Part shown: in pieces, positions 23,698 through 35,269 of the stretch
Layout: each line of letters opens with the position of its first letter
Numbering within the stretch: position 1 is the first letter of the stretch
NCBI GenBank assembly: GCA_007922225.1
Contig: ML679962.1
Location: 31,045,563 to 31,109,562 of the forward strand
Source of the DNA: Emydura subglobosa
Lineage: Eukaryota; Chordata; Testudines; Chelidae
Direction of reading: 5' to 3'
DNA length: 64,000 nucleotides
Notes under the pieces: model-generated
Database searches by the model: none
Told to the model about the DNA's origin: nothing
What the model saw: only the letters and a program-made list of their open reading frames with translations
Made by a program: the position numbers and the translations under genes

Positions 23698-24599
23698 TGA
23701 TAATTAAGGCTCAAAGAATCAGCAATAACTATTATTTCACCAGTGAGTATGTGGGAAGGTAAACATTCGATCCTATCACAGTGCCCCAGAATACTAAACT
23801 AATAAAGCTAAATGCATGTTACCCAAAACAGGTTGCAAGGTACATTTCAAAGAAGCCTTTGCCACTGTTTTCCCCATAGAGCAACATATACTGGCTAAAC
23901 ACAATAGTATTAGTTAAAATGGATTCCACTTCTTTAGACATGAATAATTGTCAAAGTGTGGTGCAGTCCAGGCGTGGAATTCATGTAAATGGGCATGTGT
24001 TTCAGTTTGAATGTACAATCCTGCAGCTTCTTTCAATATAGCAGCTGCATACAGTATGCAAAGCTCCTTTCTGGTCTGCTGGGAAGAGAAGGGAGGTAGG
24101 GTAGAATCAGAGACTGCAAGTGAAGAATGCAGCTTGGGAAGAGGGAAGATGTGGCTGAACTCCAACTGAGGGGGAGTGAGAGCCAGCAAAAAGAACCAAA
24201 TGTGACTCAGGGTAGCTGCTCTTAGTTTTTCTCCTCGTTGTTGTTGGAGCGATGTCCGGTTTCTTCTGGTAGTAAACTGTCTTGCACACATCATTAATGA
24301 TATTGGACCAGAGAGTTGGTCCTGCTTCAGCTTCTCTGCATCACTCCAACAGCGCCAAGAGGCAATTAGCCCATTTAACCATCCTTCTGAGGACTTCTCC
24401 AAGCAAACAAACTAGTTAGTCAGAGCCATCCATGATCATGTGGGGAAGGGGTAGTTTTAGGGGCTGATAGAGACCTGAACATCCTCTGATCATTCAGATT
24501 AGCTGCCTATCGAAAACTTAATAGCTAGATGGCTCTCTTAGCTGGCCCTGTCAATGCTGTGAAGGTTTCTAATCACATATTGTATATGTAATCCCCTGC
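23698..24599. other. No gene; contains the window's longest frame, judged non-coding
   Basis: The 162-codon minus-strand frame 23914-24402 has no domain, signal or membrane segment that I recognise, and another frame overlaps it at 24107-24289. The composition is ordinary, so this is likely chance or part of an unknown repeat. Confidence 0.45.
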
Positions 24600-24765
24600 T
24601 CGCTGAGAATGGCGCTCTGTTCCCCTCTAGTGGTGGTTAGGCCAACTAGATATTGATGAGTCTACTACAACCTTGGCTAACAGAGTCGTGTCTTTGAGTT
24701 CATGCGGTAGAAGCTCATGCATTAAGCTCCAGAGGTTGCAGGTTTGATCCCCTCTGCCAACAGCC
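24600..24765 (+). repeat. tRNA-derived SINE copy with CCCTCTAGTGG motif
   Basis: AAGCTCATGCATTAAGCTCC and GGTTGCAGGTTTGATCCCC lie in A-box to B-box order and spacing. Upstream, CGCTGAGAATGGCGCTCTGT and TCCCCTCTAGTGGTGG match a repeat I associate with turtles. The CCCTCTAGTGGTGG string also resembles a CTCF core. Confidence 0.6.
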
Positions 24766-25157
24766 CTGTGGCTTGGCTATAGATATAGATGGGGAATATC
24801 AAATACAAGATTTCAAACCTATCTGATGGAGCTAGGGACAGAGTCTTTGGCCTGTTATGTTTTGCACCACTAGAGAATTTGGAAAGTCTAGAGAGATCCT
24901 GCGCATGGGGGGGGAGGAAAGAGTCCCAGAGTCCTGGTAGTCCCTGTTGGTAGCAGTTGCAGTTTAGACCAGATTTCATGCTGCTCTTATCTCAGCCAGA
25001 TGACTGGTCCAGTGCTCAATTGGCTGAGTACTGGAGGAACACAAAATTACCTTTGATCTTGTGAGGAATGCAGTTCAACCAGACCATAGAATTTAGCCTC
25101 TTGAAAGTAATAAATGTTAAACAATTCAGAGCCAGAGGCATTGCACTCAGTTAGATA
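24766..25157. other. No gene
   Basis: The only notable feature is a G-run at about 24908. The minus frame 24722-24979 looks non-coding. Confidence 0.35.
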
Positions 25158-25925
25158 ATTGGGCCACTAAATGGAAAGTGTGGTTTAAGGTCCACAGATA
25201 GACAACTTGATGTGGGGTTGGAGAGTAACAAATCAGAAGAGAGCACATATTAAATGGAACAGTCATACAGTGCACTGAATGACCAAGAAGCATGTTTAGG
25301 ACTCAGAGTAGAGAAATCTTTGAAGCTATCCATTGTGTGTGTAGCTGCAGTAAAAGACAAAGCAGCAAGGACACAGATACATCAAGAAAGGGATGGAATA
25401 CAAATCATAAGCAACAAGATTCTCTTTGTAATAAGCACTTCACAAGAAGAATCCTGTCCACAGTTTTAATCACCTCCTAGGTTAGATATTTTTACCTTAG
25501 ACTGGGTGCAACATAAGACACCCAAGGTTGTTCAAGGTTTTTAAGAAGATTAGTTATCAAGACAGGCCGAAGAGGTTGAATTTATTCGTGCTAGAGAAGA
25601 GATTACTTTGAAGTGACTGAATAGAAGAAAATTTCATTTTCAGAGCATTTTAGATGTTACACAATGAAATTTTAAAAAACCAAGTAGATATAATCTCAAA
25701 TTTGGAAATAATGGGCCTGTATCTGCGGTCCGTTACAGCCACGAAACTCCCATTGACTTCAGTGAGAGCCACAAATATGCATGGAATGAGAGAATCTGGC
25801 CTACAGAATGTAAGGATAACCACTTCACTCAAAGAGTAATGAACATACCATAATACGCTGCCAAGTTACATTATCACCACAAAGTCTCAATGGGTTTATG
25901 AAACAGATTGATATTTTTATTAGGG
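25158..25925 (+). mobile_element. CR1-type LINE ORF2 fragment, interrupted by a MITE
   Basis: The DNA follows the C-terminal third of CR1-like ORF2: GGGCCACTAAATGGAAAGTG, later TACATCAAGAAAGGGATGG, ATCCTGTCCACAGTTTTAAT and AAGAGGTTGAATTTATTCGT. The frame is broken by stops and indels. After the palindrome at 25713-25801 the LINE appears to resume with ACTTCACTCAAAGAGTAATG and TATTTTTATTAGG. No catalytic YADD box was seen. Confidence 0.7.
25713..25801. repeat. Palindromic MITE-like element inside the CR1 fragment
   Basis: GGGCCTGTATCTGCGGTCCG at the left and ATGAGAGAATCTGGCC at the right are rough inverted ends, and the core CTCCCATTGACTTCAGTGAG is well kept. LINE-like sequence lies on both sides. 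Confidence 0.7.
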
Positions 25926-25990
25926 GAGAGCAGACTGAAGTACAGGATGAGAAAATGGTAAAAAGGAGCAAGCTCACTAGGCCAAGTGGC

Positions 25991-26050
25991 CTTTTAATGT
26001 CCCTAAATTGCTAATTGCATTTCTAATTAATTTAATCATTCAAACAGGCA
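25991..26050. promoter_or_regulatory. Candidate conserved non-coding element
   Basis: TTGCTAATTGCATTTCTAAT and TAATTTAATCATTCAAACAG form a dense homeodomain/POU-like cluster in repeat-free DNA. A TTGCTAATTGCAT string could bind POU or NK-type factors. Chance in AT-rich DNA is the alternative. Confidence 0.25.
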
Positions 26051-27343
26051 AGAAGCAAAAGAACAGAGACTTTAGAGTATGCTGGGAACTCAGTAGAGAC
26101 AGTGTAGTCCTGGACAAATAATAGTATAAAATGGTTTATGAAACCAGAGGTTTATGGTCTATAAATAACTTCCAAGTATTTTTTATTCTTTACACGTACC
26201 ATATTACTGAGGACTGGATGATAGCTTTTCACTGCTGCCTGGTTGACTTCTTCCAAATACACACCCAAGGTAATGACGATATTGATCCCGGAGAGACAAT
26301 TTTTGCAACAGATAAAAAAAGCCACAAACTGGCCTAGCAACACAGTGGCAAAACTTTGGTTCTTTAAGTGAACAGCAATTGCTTTAAAACCCTATATCCA
26401 AATATCTCTGGGACAGCGGCTGAAAAGAATAAGACATTTAGAAATGACTTAAGGCAGCCAGTACAGCAAGCCCTTTAATTTGCAACCATCTGAATTTGAT
26501 CTAAATCATATAAAAATGTCTGTGTGTGTGTACCATCTCTCAGTAACAACAAGAGACTCACTAAGCAAATGTTTCTGATCTTTAGGGCTAAACCATCCCA
26601 TTCTTTTCTGGCTAAATGCATGACTCAAAATGTGCCTAATTTCTGAAATCTGTGTATGTGACACTGCTTGGGTTTCCATGACTACTGCTCTGAAAACCAT
26701 ATTAATTATTCAAGAGGTCCATGCCATTCTCCATTCATTCCATAAGGAATGCTGGGAAACACAGCCTGTCTTTATGGAAATATACAGGTATTTTAAGGCC
26801 TGCATAGCTCTGAATTCCACAAATATTTCCTTACAGAACTATGACATTTGCATGAGGAAGGTCCATAAATATTATTTAAACACTTTGGTACACGAGTAAA
26901 ACAAAATCTTTCCCCCTCGCTTTATATATTTCAACGATCTTCAAAAGATGCTTCAATTACAGTCTCTGTTTATCATCCTGATATAATCCAATTTTAAACA
27001 AAGTCATCTAACTCAAATGCAGCAGGGATTAGACTACAGTGTTTTTCTAAAGGATGTAGTTTCAAATTGTGAAACTTTCATTCAATCCAATTTCTCACAT
27101 AAGCTGTGACTAAGCATCTGTTTGCCATATCTGTTGATCTCTGTATGGTTTAATAACCATAATCACTGTAGACAGCATTCTTCATAGAGAACATTAGCAA
27201 AATACATTGTAACAAAGTAAGTAATGCCTATGTTCAAGCAATACATACCACCGCTGCCTTTCGGACACAGCTAAACCATCAGTGCCAATCATTTAATAAA
27301 GCAAGGAACAAAGGTGCATTACAGGACCAGAAGAAATGCTAGT
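26051..27343. other. No gene; unique AT-rich DNA
   Basis: Short frames (26131-26337, 26506-26700 minus, 26630-26899) have no recognised similarity. A small TG tract lies at about 26520. Confidence 0.4.
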
Positions 27344-27444
27344 GAGCCAGATTCCCCTTTCAGTTACACCAGTATAAATCTGCACCAAGACAAATAGTGT
27401 TACTCCAGATTTACACCTGCGTGACTGAAAGCATAATCTGGTCC
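27344..27444. repeat. Palindromic MITE-like element
   Basis: CCAGATTCCCCTTTCAGTTA at the left mirrors GTGACTGAAAGCATAATCTGG at the right, and ACACCAGTATAAATCTG mirrors CCAGATTTACACCTGC. About 40 bases per arm are recognisably inverted. Confidence 0.8.
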
Positions 27445-28418
27445 AACATCAATCTTCACAACACCGAGTCACTTGAGATGTCAAAGCTGGCATACATGTA
27501 ATACTCAAACAATCCCTATGGAAAAGGCCTGTAGAATGTAATAGAGAATAATAACAACCTTTCTGCAGAATTTTTTAAGCCAAACTACAGTACAGAATTC
27601 TGTCATCACTGTATATATCTAATCTCTATTAAATGTGATTGGATTCTTTAAAAGCCCATAAGAAGGATATCATTTTCTATTAATTTCTACAGACTCAGAG
27701 AGTATTTTCATGTAGAACTTTAATTTTCCTTCTAGAACCCCACTGGTTTCATCCCTATTAAATTCCATATGACTTTTCCATAAGGGAGTGTTTACAACAT
27801 GAAGTTTAAATCTGATTTTGGAGGTGAATCAAAATTTCTTCAAAGTCTAGAGATGGATGTGGGGCAGCGGGGGGTGGGGAACGCTTATGCCTGTGTTCTA
27901 ATTCAGGCCCATATCCATATTTATATGTAATGATATATTCATGCACATACATCTAATAATGTCACTAAACAAAATACTATAATTTAAAGGGACAGTCAAA
28001 CTGAAACCTATTGAACTGAGAAAGGGTTAAAAGTAGTTTCAGAAACTACACCCATAAGTCCATCTATCAGTTTTTATTTCCCCTATTCACCCCCCTCTTG
28101 GTGTGTGAAAGACCCACACAAACAACAGGGAAAACTGAGGGCCCCATCCAAAGCTTTGGCTCCAGTCCTGACTGACTATCTACAAAGTGCAATCATATGC
28201 ACAAAGTAGGCAAACTGAAGAGGAAAGGAATTCTTTCTATAACCTCTTTTACAGCTACAAGTAACAGCTAGGATTACTCTAACAATACTATTTAAAATTC
28301 TTCAGACTAGAAGTATGATTTTTAAGGTGAAGGTGTCCCTTTACAGGTCCTACCATACTCTATTTTATTTATGCAAAGCTGCTGTGGATTGTGAAATGGA
28401 TACATTATTGTGGAAAAA
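27445..28418. other. No gene
   Basis: Unique AT-rich DNA with a G-rich patch at about 27865. No named repeat or frame. Confidence 0.4.
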
Positions 28419-28660
28419 AGGGCACCGACTAGGAACCAAGAGACATGGGTTTTCTTTCTGGCTCCACCACGGATCTGCTTGGGCAGGTCACGTCTTCTCT
28501 CAGTATCTCTATTGGTCCTCTCACCTTTTGTTTGTCTTGTCTATGTAGATATAAGCTCACTACGGCAAGATCTCTCACTTTGCATAGGTCTAGTGCCTAG
28601 CACAATGGACCCACACCTCATTCAACACCTAGACAGTGATATAAAAACCAACAATAATCA
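28419..28660 (+). repeat. MIR-like CORE-SINE, nearly full length, with L2-type tail
   Basis: The order is typical of the family: GGGCACCGACTAGGAACCAA (tRNA-related head), GGCTCCACCACGGATCTG and GGGCAGGTCACGTC (core), then ATAAGCTCACTACGGCAAG and GTGCCTAGCACAATGGAC (L2-type 3' end) and an AATAATCATT finish. The (ATC)n stretch at about 28724-28740 lies just beyond it. Overlapping frames at 28410-28778 are by-products. Confidence 0.8.
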
Positions 28661-29461
28661 TTTCAAATGCCAAGGGTCAAAGATGCTTTTCTGCATTTTT
28701 GTATATATTTCAGTGAGGGCACCGGCATCATCATCATCATTATTCGGATGGCAGCTGCAGCATCCACAATCTTTATGACTCCTAAGTTCTCACTGGCCAC
28801 ACAAAGTGCTCCATCCAATAGAGGGGAAACAAGTAATTTCTTCCAGAGCAAGGTGTGAACTGAACGTATTTAATTCTGCACTGTTATAGCAACTGTATAA
28901 TATTGCAATAAAATTCCAGAACAATGTGATTAAAAATTATACTGAACGACAATATCGAAGTGCCATAGCCAGTCAAAACGCATTTATCCAATCTAAATTA
29001 TATGCGAAGCAAATAAAATAAACATGCACTTTGCTAATTAAAGTGTACTCTCATGTATCCTGTAACCACCATAAATTATACATCATTTAATTTTTTGACT
29101 GTTTAGTAATGTTTACGAGTCTGCTTTACTAAATTAAACACTGAAGAAAGAGGAGGAAAATTAGTAAGAATGTATTGCCCTTTTTCTCAGGATTTATTTT
29201 GTCAAGATTTTTTAAAAGAATTATACCCTCATGTAACAGTATTTTAATTTTAGTATAGATCCTTTCTTTCTGTTTTCATTTCAAAGCCATACATCCCCTC
29301 CCATCACTACCCAAGTTTCCAGCAAACTAATTTTAGTAACACTCCAATTAAGGGGGCCAAATCAACTGGTACATCCTATTTGAACAATCCTTCAATAAGA
29401 ATCCTATGTTTATAGACTCTCTGGAGTGTCAATGATCTCTATGGGGGATTTCTTTCTTCCC

Positions 29462-29474
29462 CTCCCCCCCCCCC
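29462..29474. repeat. Poly-C tract
   Basis: An uninterrupted run of about 12 C in a wider TCCCCTCC context; probably length-variable. Confidence 0.85.
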
Positions 29475-31994
29475 TTAAATTTCAAGAAATGGCTTTCTTG
29501 TCAGAATTTGTGTCCTTTCATTTTCTCCAAACCAAATAGTGAAGATTACACACACGTTGACTGGATTGTAGTAGAACTTGTGAGCCTTACATTATAGTAA
29601 ACCAAAAAAATAAAGGACCCTTGAGTTCTACCATGGTGAAAATCTGAGAAATTAATTAGGTTTTGTTTTAAAATATGAGAAACTCTTCATTTGCAGGGGT
29701 AGCCGGTCAGCTGTGGTGTACACCTCTCAATAGGGTCTTTTATGCCAGAATGAGGTCTGGTAAAGAGGGACAGGATACTCAGTGGCCAAGTCTGTCCAGC
29801 TTGGTTTCTTTCTGGTCTCTGTGCAGACTTCTAAAAATTGTTTATGGAAGATGTGGGGTAACTTCTGAAAAGTGACTTTTCCACATTTCCCTCTATTTTA
29901 TTTGTTACCTAGCATTCCTCCACTTTCGTTTGTATCTATATATGAAATATACAATGCACAGTATCAATACAGTTCACGTAGAAGCAACTGTGTTATTCAT
30001 TTAACATTCTAATATACACCGTGTGTTGTTTAAATACAACACAACCACCAATGATTACTGGGACCCTTCCCCTGAAAACTTAATTCCTCAAAGATGACCT
30101 CCAGGTGGAAAATAAAAGATCCCAGGGCATTTTTTTTTAATAAGTGCACAGTGTCTTGTTCAACACTACTTTTACTAGTAACACAGGTTGTAATCCACAT
30201 AGCTATTGTATGAGCTATTGTTCCGTATACAACACCACATATTTCTACATGATCTCTGTCCTACAGCATGCCAATGGCACAACCAAAATCTCTATAAAAC
30301 TCAAGAGTTAATCACATGTGCTTTTGCCTTACAATGCTTCTGAGGAAACCAGAGTTTGACAGATCCTATACATTCTGCATTCGAAAGAAAGATTTCACCC
30401 TTAAGACCAAATGCAATAGGCAACTACCGGGAGGATAGGAGGTGTGAAGAATTCCACTGCTGGAAGCCTTTTAAATGAACATTTCTAAGGTTCCTTTACG
30501 CAATTCATATGCAGAGTCTTCTGTTGTATCAAGGAAACCTAAAATTAAAACAACATGATGCAACTGTTATTTTGCCTTTTCCTGGATGGCTAGGGAATGC
30601 ACAGCATAGATGCAACATAATATATCCATGATGCACAAAAGTAGCCATGCCATTACGTTAGTCTTTGCAGTTGCCATTTCATTAAAATCTTTTGGCTCAA
30701 GCATCGATTGTTTCAAGAAACCCAAATGGTAAAACTGACAGTCCAGTTTATAATATACAATATATAATCATCCATTTTACTACTGTCTTTTTTTAAATTC
30801 ATGGCACTTACCTCCTAATATTAGCAAATTCATCAGAAATTTGGATTTTTGCGCAGGGCTGCTTTGGGCATCAAGCTCTGAAAACTCAATCATACCCTAT
30901 GATAGATTTGATAGTAGGGACTTTGCATATATCGAGGCTTCTTAAGACAAAGGAACTTAGCAAACCTTCCTCTAAAGCTTTTAGTGACACTTAAGAATGA
31001 TAATATTGCTTCATACATGTCTTCCTTTCAGCTACCGAGATCAGTACACTTGTACTTTCTGTTGGTTAAGGATGCCTTTTTAATTGGTATTACTTTGCTG
31101 GGAGGATCAGTGAGTTAGCAGCTTTATTCACAGCATTGCCCAATTTGCAATTTTGCTGCAAGATTTTTTCCCTTAGAAACGCTCCTGAATTCCTCTCTTT
31201 AATGAATACTGCCTTTCACTAAAAGAAGGAAGTAGTTTTGCTATATAATCCACAACCTAAATCCTTGCCTGAAGAAACCCACTGATTCATTGATTCTTTC
31301 CCCCCCATTTTCCTAAAAAAAGTAAGTATTTCTTCTTTTTGGTTTTGGACTGTCTCTTCTCCATTTATGCCTGCTGACTGGCATTTAACAATATTATTTC
31401 CACATGAAACAGAAATAGCCAGTCTCCCTTGAAAACAAAATGCTGCAATTAAAACAAAAACAAAAAAACAATTTCTTCTTATATGTATACAAAGATGTGT
31501 TAGCTAGAAAATATCCATTATGCTTCTGCCCATGGGTAGAGAGAAGGAAGGGGAAAAAAAAAATCCTTTCAACTCTCTGCTTATGCTATGTGATGCAATA
31601 TCAACTGAAGTACTCAGACAGAAACTGCATCTGAAACCCTGCAGGTTTAAAGATGAATCATATTTTCTGTTCTCAGAGTTATGTCTCCACCTGCTTTGAT
31701 TTTTGGAGTGAGGCTGTATTCTAGACTCAGATCGTGTCCTAAAAAAGTTGGTTCCAACAGCTTGTTGTGTCAATGCCCGTCAACAAGAGGTGGTAATTTT
31801 AAACTGACTGTACCATGTCAATAAATACTGCTATTCCAACACATTCACATTTGCTAAAAGAGCAAACTGTCTCTTCTGTGTTATGAAATTCAGAGGGTTG
31901 GCATGGTGAAGGTTCTAGACTCAGTAACATTTGGCCCAGCTGTTCAAACTTAGAACATTTACCCCGACCTCCTTCAATCCCTCTCACCTACCCC

Positions 31995-32034
31995 ACCACA
32001 AAAAAAAACCCAAAACAAAACAAAACAAAAAAAC
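31995..32034. repeat. (AAAAC)n simple repeat
   Basis: A-rich run passing into ACAAAACAAAACAAAAAAAC. It may be the remains of a LINE or SINE tail but no body is visible next to it. Confidence 0.8.
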
Positions 32035-32400
32035 AATAGTGCTTTGTTGTAGGATTATGTGAAATTCCAGAAGTGCAAGATAAGATAGTCTCTCAGTTCA
32101 ACCATAATAGCCCACCAAGCTAAGGGGAGCTCACAATAACTAGCCATGGCTTGCTATTTCTGGGTTATGAGTGCAGGACATTGTGATGCAGAAAAAAAGA
32201 GATAGTTGCCATAATTTCCAAATTTCCTTCTGCAAATGCTTACAAATCATGGCCTTGGAAGCCCTCTAAGAGGAGCAAAGCTCAGCTCCTACCAAATTTA
32301 ACAGTGAAGGATCAGGTCCTAGATAAGGAAGCATTGTAGAGAGTACTTTTTGTTTAAGTAACTCCCAAAACAATTTTAAGGAATACATGTTTTAGAGGTA

Positions 32401-32600
32401 AGGCCCAATCTGCAGTTCTTACTCACACAAACCTCCCACAGGGCTGGATTCTGATCTCTGTGACACTGGTGCAAATCCAGAGCAATGTCATTGGCATAAT
32501 TGATTTTACTCCAGATTTACAGCAGTGTAGTGGAGATCACAGCCACTGCCTGTAGACCTCAGTGAGAGTTTGCTGAAGTAATGACTGCAGGATAAGGCCT
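32401..32600. repeat. Palindromic MITE-like element split by a second MITE
   Basis: The left half AGGCCCAATCTGCAGTTCTT then ACTCACACAAACCTCCCA and the right half GACCTCAGTGAGAGTTTGCT then ATGACTGCAGGATAAGGCC are inverted ends of one element. They are separated by about 104 bases belonging to another palindrome. Confidence 0.75.
32441..32544. repeat. Inner palindromic MITE-like element
   Basis: GGGCTGGATTCTGATCTCTG mirrors GTGGAGATCACAGCC, and TGGTGCAAATCCAGAGCAAT mirrors TTACTCCAGATTTACAGCA. It sits near the centre of the outer element. Confidence 0.75.
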
Positions 32601-34943
32601 TTTGATAATAAGGAGAAGAGCTGAATTAAAAAGCCCTGTATAACAGAAAATATGAGGCAATTATCTGATTACTTTAGGAAGAAGTACAGTGTCACAATGT
32701 AGGATGTTCAAGGGATAACCCAGCTTTGAACAGCGCTTGCTTAGCAGCTGCTACCGAACTGTGGTCTTGTGCATTTGGCAGAGTTTCATTAATGATAATC
32801 TAAAGTGTTTACAGCCTATAGGCTACTGAGTATGTGAAGAGCCTTTTTTACTTGTAGTTTATAATCCTTTACCCTTATGTTTTTCTTGATATTTCTGAGA
32901 TCTGATTATGTTTCAAAATGACTCATTGTGCTCTGACAACTAACTGCAGAGGAAGATTGCAGTAAATGTTCCCTTGTTATAAAGAGTATGTATTTACAAA
33001 CAAGAAGGAATACCATCTAAATTCATACCAGAGTTTGGATCACCGCCAACTAATACATTCACTTGCCAATATAGGGCGCTGTCTTGTTTACACGCAAAGT
33101 AAATGTCAAACAAAGATGTCTTTCCCAGTTACTAGATATTCCTCAGTAACTTCTTGGACTTGTCAGGCTGTAGCAAATTGTAACTGTTTCATTCTTGACA
33201 TTGCATTTGACCTGAACTTCATTGAAAAGAATCCTGCCATTATTTTAAAACTAGAGTATGGATTATGATTTAGAAACATTACATTTGCCTTAGAATCTGG
33301 ATTTCAAACTTTTGCCCAACCCACACTTATCCTTAATGCAAAACTTACGTGATATTAAAAACAGAACATAATTAAGAATCTAATTCCATTATGGAAGCAA
33401 TTACACATTATGTAGTGTCTTAGGGAAAAAATAATAATTGAGTGGTTCAACAGCCATAGCACTGCTAAATAGCTATAATTGTTTTCACACACAGTATTTC
33501 AGTGGCCATGATTCTGTCATGATAAAACCAAAGGCGATTATTGTTTAATGGTAATTAGCATATATAGAGACTTAAAATACATTTTTAAAAAAATATATGA
33601 TTCATACAAGTTCCTGCTCCAGCTGCTTTTTCTGTCTTAATGATGCTCAGTTGCTTGGAAGCCCTCCCTCCAGGTTTACACTCCCCAGAGGACAGTGGTT
33701 GTGCAGGCAGAAGCCTCTTCACCTAACATGCTAGGAACCAGAAACTCACAGCTGTATGTTATCCTCATTCCAACTGGTATCACAGGGGCATGAACACAGT
33801 ATTTCAAGCTGCTAGCGGGTTTTTTACACTAGCCCTCCAGTGTGTTGAGCAGCTGAGCTAGCCTTACTCAAATGTACACTTGAAAGAAATCCTCTCCCCT
33901 CCTGATCACTACTGGTTTCTATAGAAACAAGAAGGAATCTCGGTTCTTCTCTAAATTTTTCCCCTAACGCTTTTTGCCATACCATATGAAACCTTTGTTG
34001 TTGCTTGCACAGTTCTCCATTTATAGTCTCATTTAACGAATTAAATAACAATAGGCTGGATAAAAAATGGATACCAGTTTAATTTTAAGTAACACAATGC
34101 TATGCATTAAGTATCTGTGGTCAATTCATCTCTCCTGGGTCATTTTATGTCTCAAGCATTTCAAAGAGAATACTTTAAACAATGGCTCATCGCAAGAGTT
34201 AAAAGGGGTCAAGAGGATATTTACTTAACCACTAGTTGACTTTTTAACTTCAAAATATTTCAGCAGTTACAGTATTTAAATTAAATCCGTCTCATCAGTG
34301 TCACCATAAATTACTCTCTAAAACTCCAGGGCTGCTGATCACACTGTGAGTCACCACCCTGATGCCTGCACTTCTTAGTCTTTAGCTAACTTGTGTTTGC
34401 TTGCTTTGTTATTGTGCCCTTCTCCAGGGACTGCATTTGCACAGGAATTGCTAACGCTTCTAAATATTGTATCTGCCTTGTGGTAATCACTAGGCAAACA
34501 CACTTGCACTCAGTCATATAAAAACCTAAGAGCTCTTGAGCTATGAAAAAAGATTTATATGGCAGAGATTTGACTTAAAAAATTAGAGAAGAAAATCTTT
34601 AGACCAAACAGACTAAAAAAAGACTACATTAGCCAGAAACAACAGCACCACCAGCAGCAATACAAAGATGTATTATTTAGGATCTATTACTCTTTTCTAC
34701 CCAAGCAACAGGAAGATCACTAATTTCCATTTTAATGAAAAAATATTCAGCTTTTTAAAAATTATAATGGCAGTAATTTTCAATACACAATTTTCTTTTA
34801 TAATAAAAAAATCATATTTACTCTCATAATTGCTTGGAAAGTCTCTCTCTCACTCCCTCCTCCCCAATTATTTACTGCAGATAATGAGTTGGTCTAAATA
34901 AAGTCCAAGCACAGGTTGGTTATATTATGAAATTGCACCCTGG
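32601..34943. other. No gene; unique AT-rich DNA
   Basis: The 100-codon frame 32966-33268 and others show no recognisable domain. I can name no repeat here. Confidence 0.4.
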
Positions 34944-35011
34944 GGGGCCAAATTCATTTCTGGTGTCATTCTAAGTCAGAGGAGTGACACCAAAATGTCT
35001 CTGAATTAGGT
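34944..35011. repeat. Palindromic MITE-like element
   Basis: GGGGCCAAATTCATTTCTGG with TGTCATTC is mirrored by AGTGACACC and GTCTCTGAATTAGG. Short (68 bp) but clearly two-armed. Confidence 0.7.
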
Positions 35012-35131
35012 GATCAGTACAACTACAGGTAGTATTGCTGTCAGCCCGTTGTCACAATCTTCTTATCAGCAAATAAACCCATGACAGCCACAGATTTATT
35101 CTGTGAAATGTTAATTGTTTACTAAAATGTA

Positions 35132-35164
35132 CTTTATTTATTTATTTATTTATTTACTTATTTT
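35132..35164. repeat. (TTTA)n microsatellite
   Basis: About eight TTTA units with one TTAC interruption near the end. Confidence 0.9.
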
Positions 35165-35233
35165 GCAGCATGAGAATTACAGCATTACTGAAAATACCAT
35201 GATAAATTGAACAAGATGGTGGGTCAAATCAAG

Positions 35234-35269
35234 CTCTATTTAAGTTATTAACTCTATTTAAGTCATCAG
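35234..35269. repeat. 18-bp imperfect tandem duplication
   Basis: CTCTATTTAAGTTATTAA is followed directly by CTCTATTTAAGTCATCAG; 15 of 18 positions agree. Confidence 0.85.

Larger units (their letters stand above)
28661..32400. other. No gene; long repeat-poor AT-rich stretch
   Basis: Apart from simple tracts, I recognise no element across this 3.7 kb. 28985-29140 (TTTGCTAATTAAAGTGTACT and onwards) is a further possible constrained block. Frames such as 31504-31773 (minus) and 29675-29875 have no relatives that I know. Confidence 0.4.

Noticed and set aside
23914..24402. 162-codon minus-strand open frame, the longest in the window
   Set aside because: No recognisable domain, no supporting codon pattern, another frame overlaps it, and vertebrate genes are normally split into exons. 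It is expected by chance in 64 kb.
24720..24765. Functional tRNA gene
   Set aside because: B-box-like but no acceptor stem pairing; it is a SINE head.
31995..32034. (AAAAC)n tract as the poly-A tail of a processed pseudogene
   Set aside because: No gene-like sequence or LINE body lies upstream on either strand.
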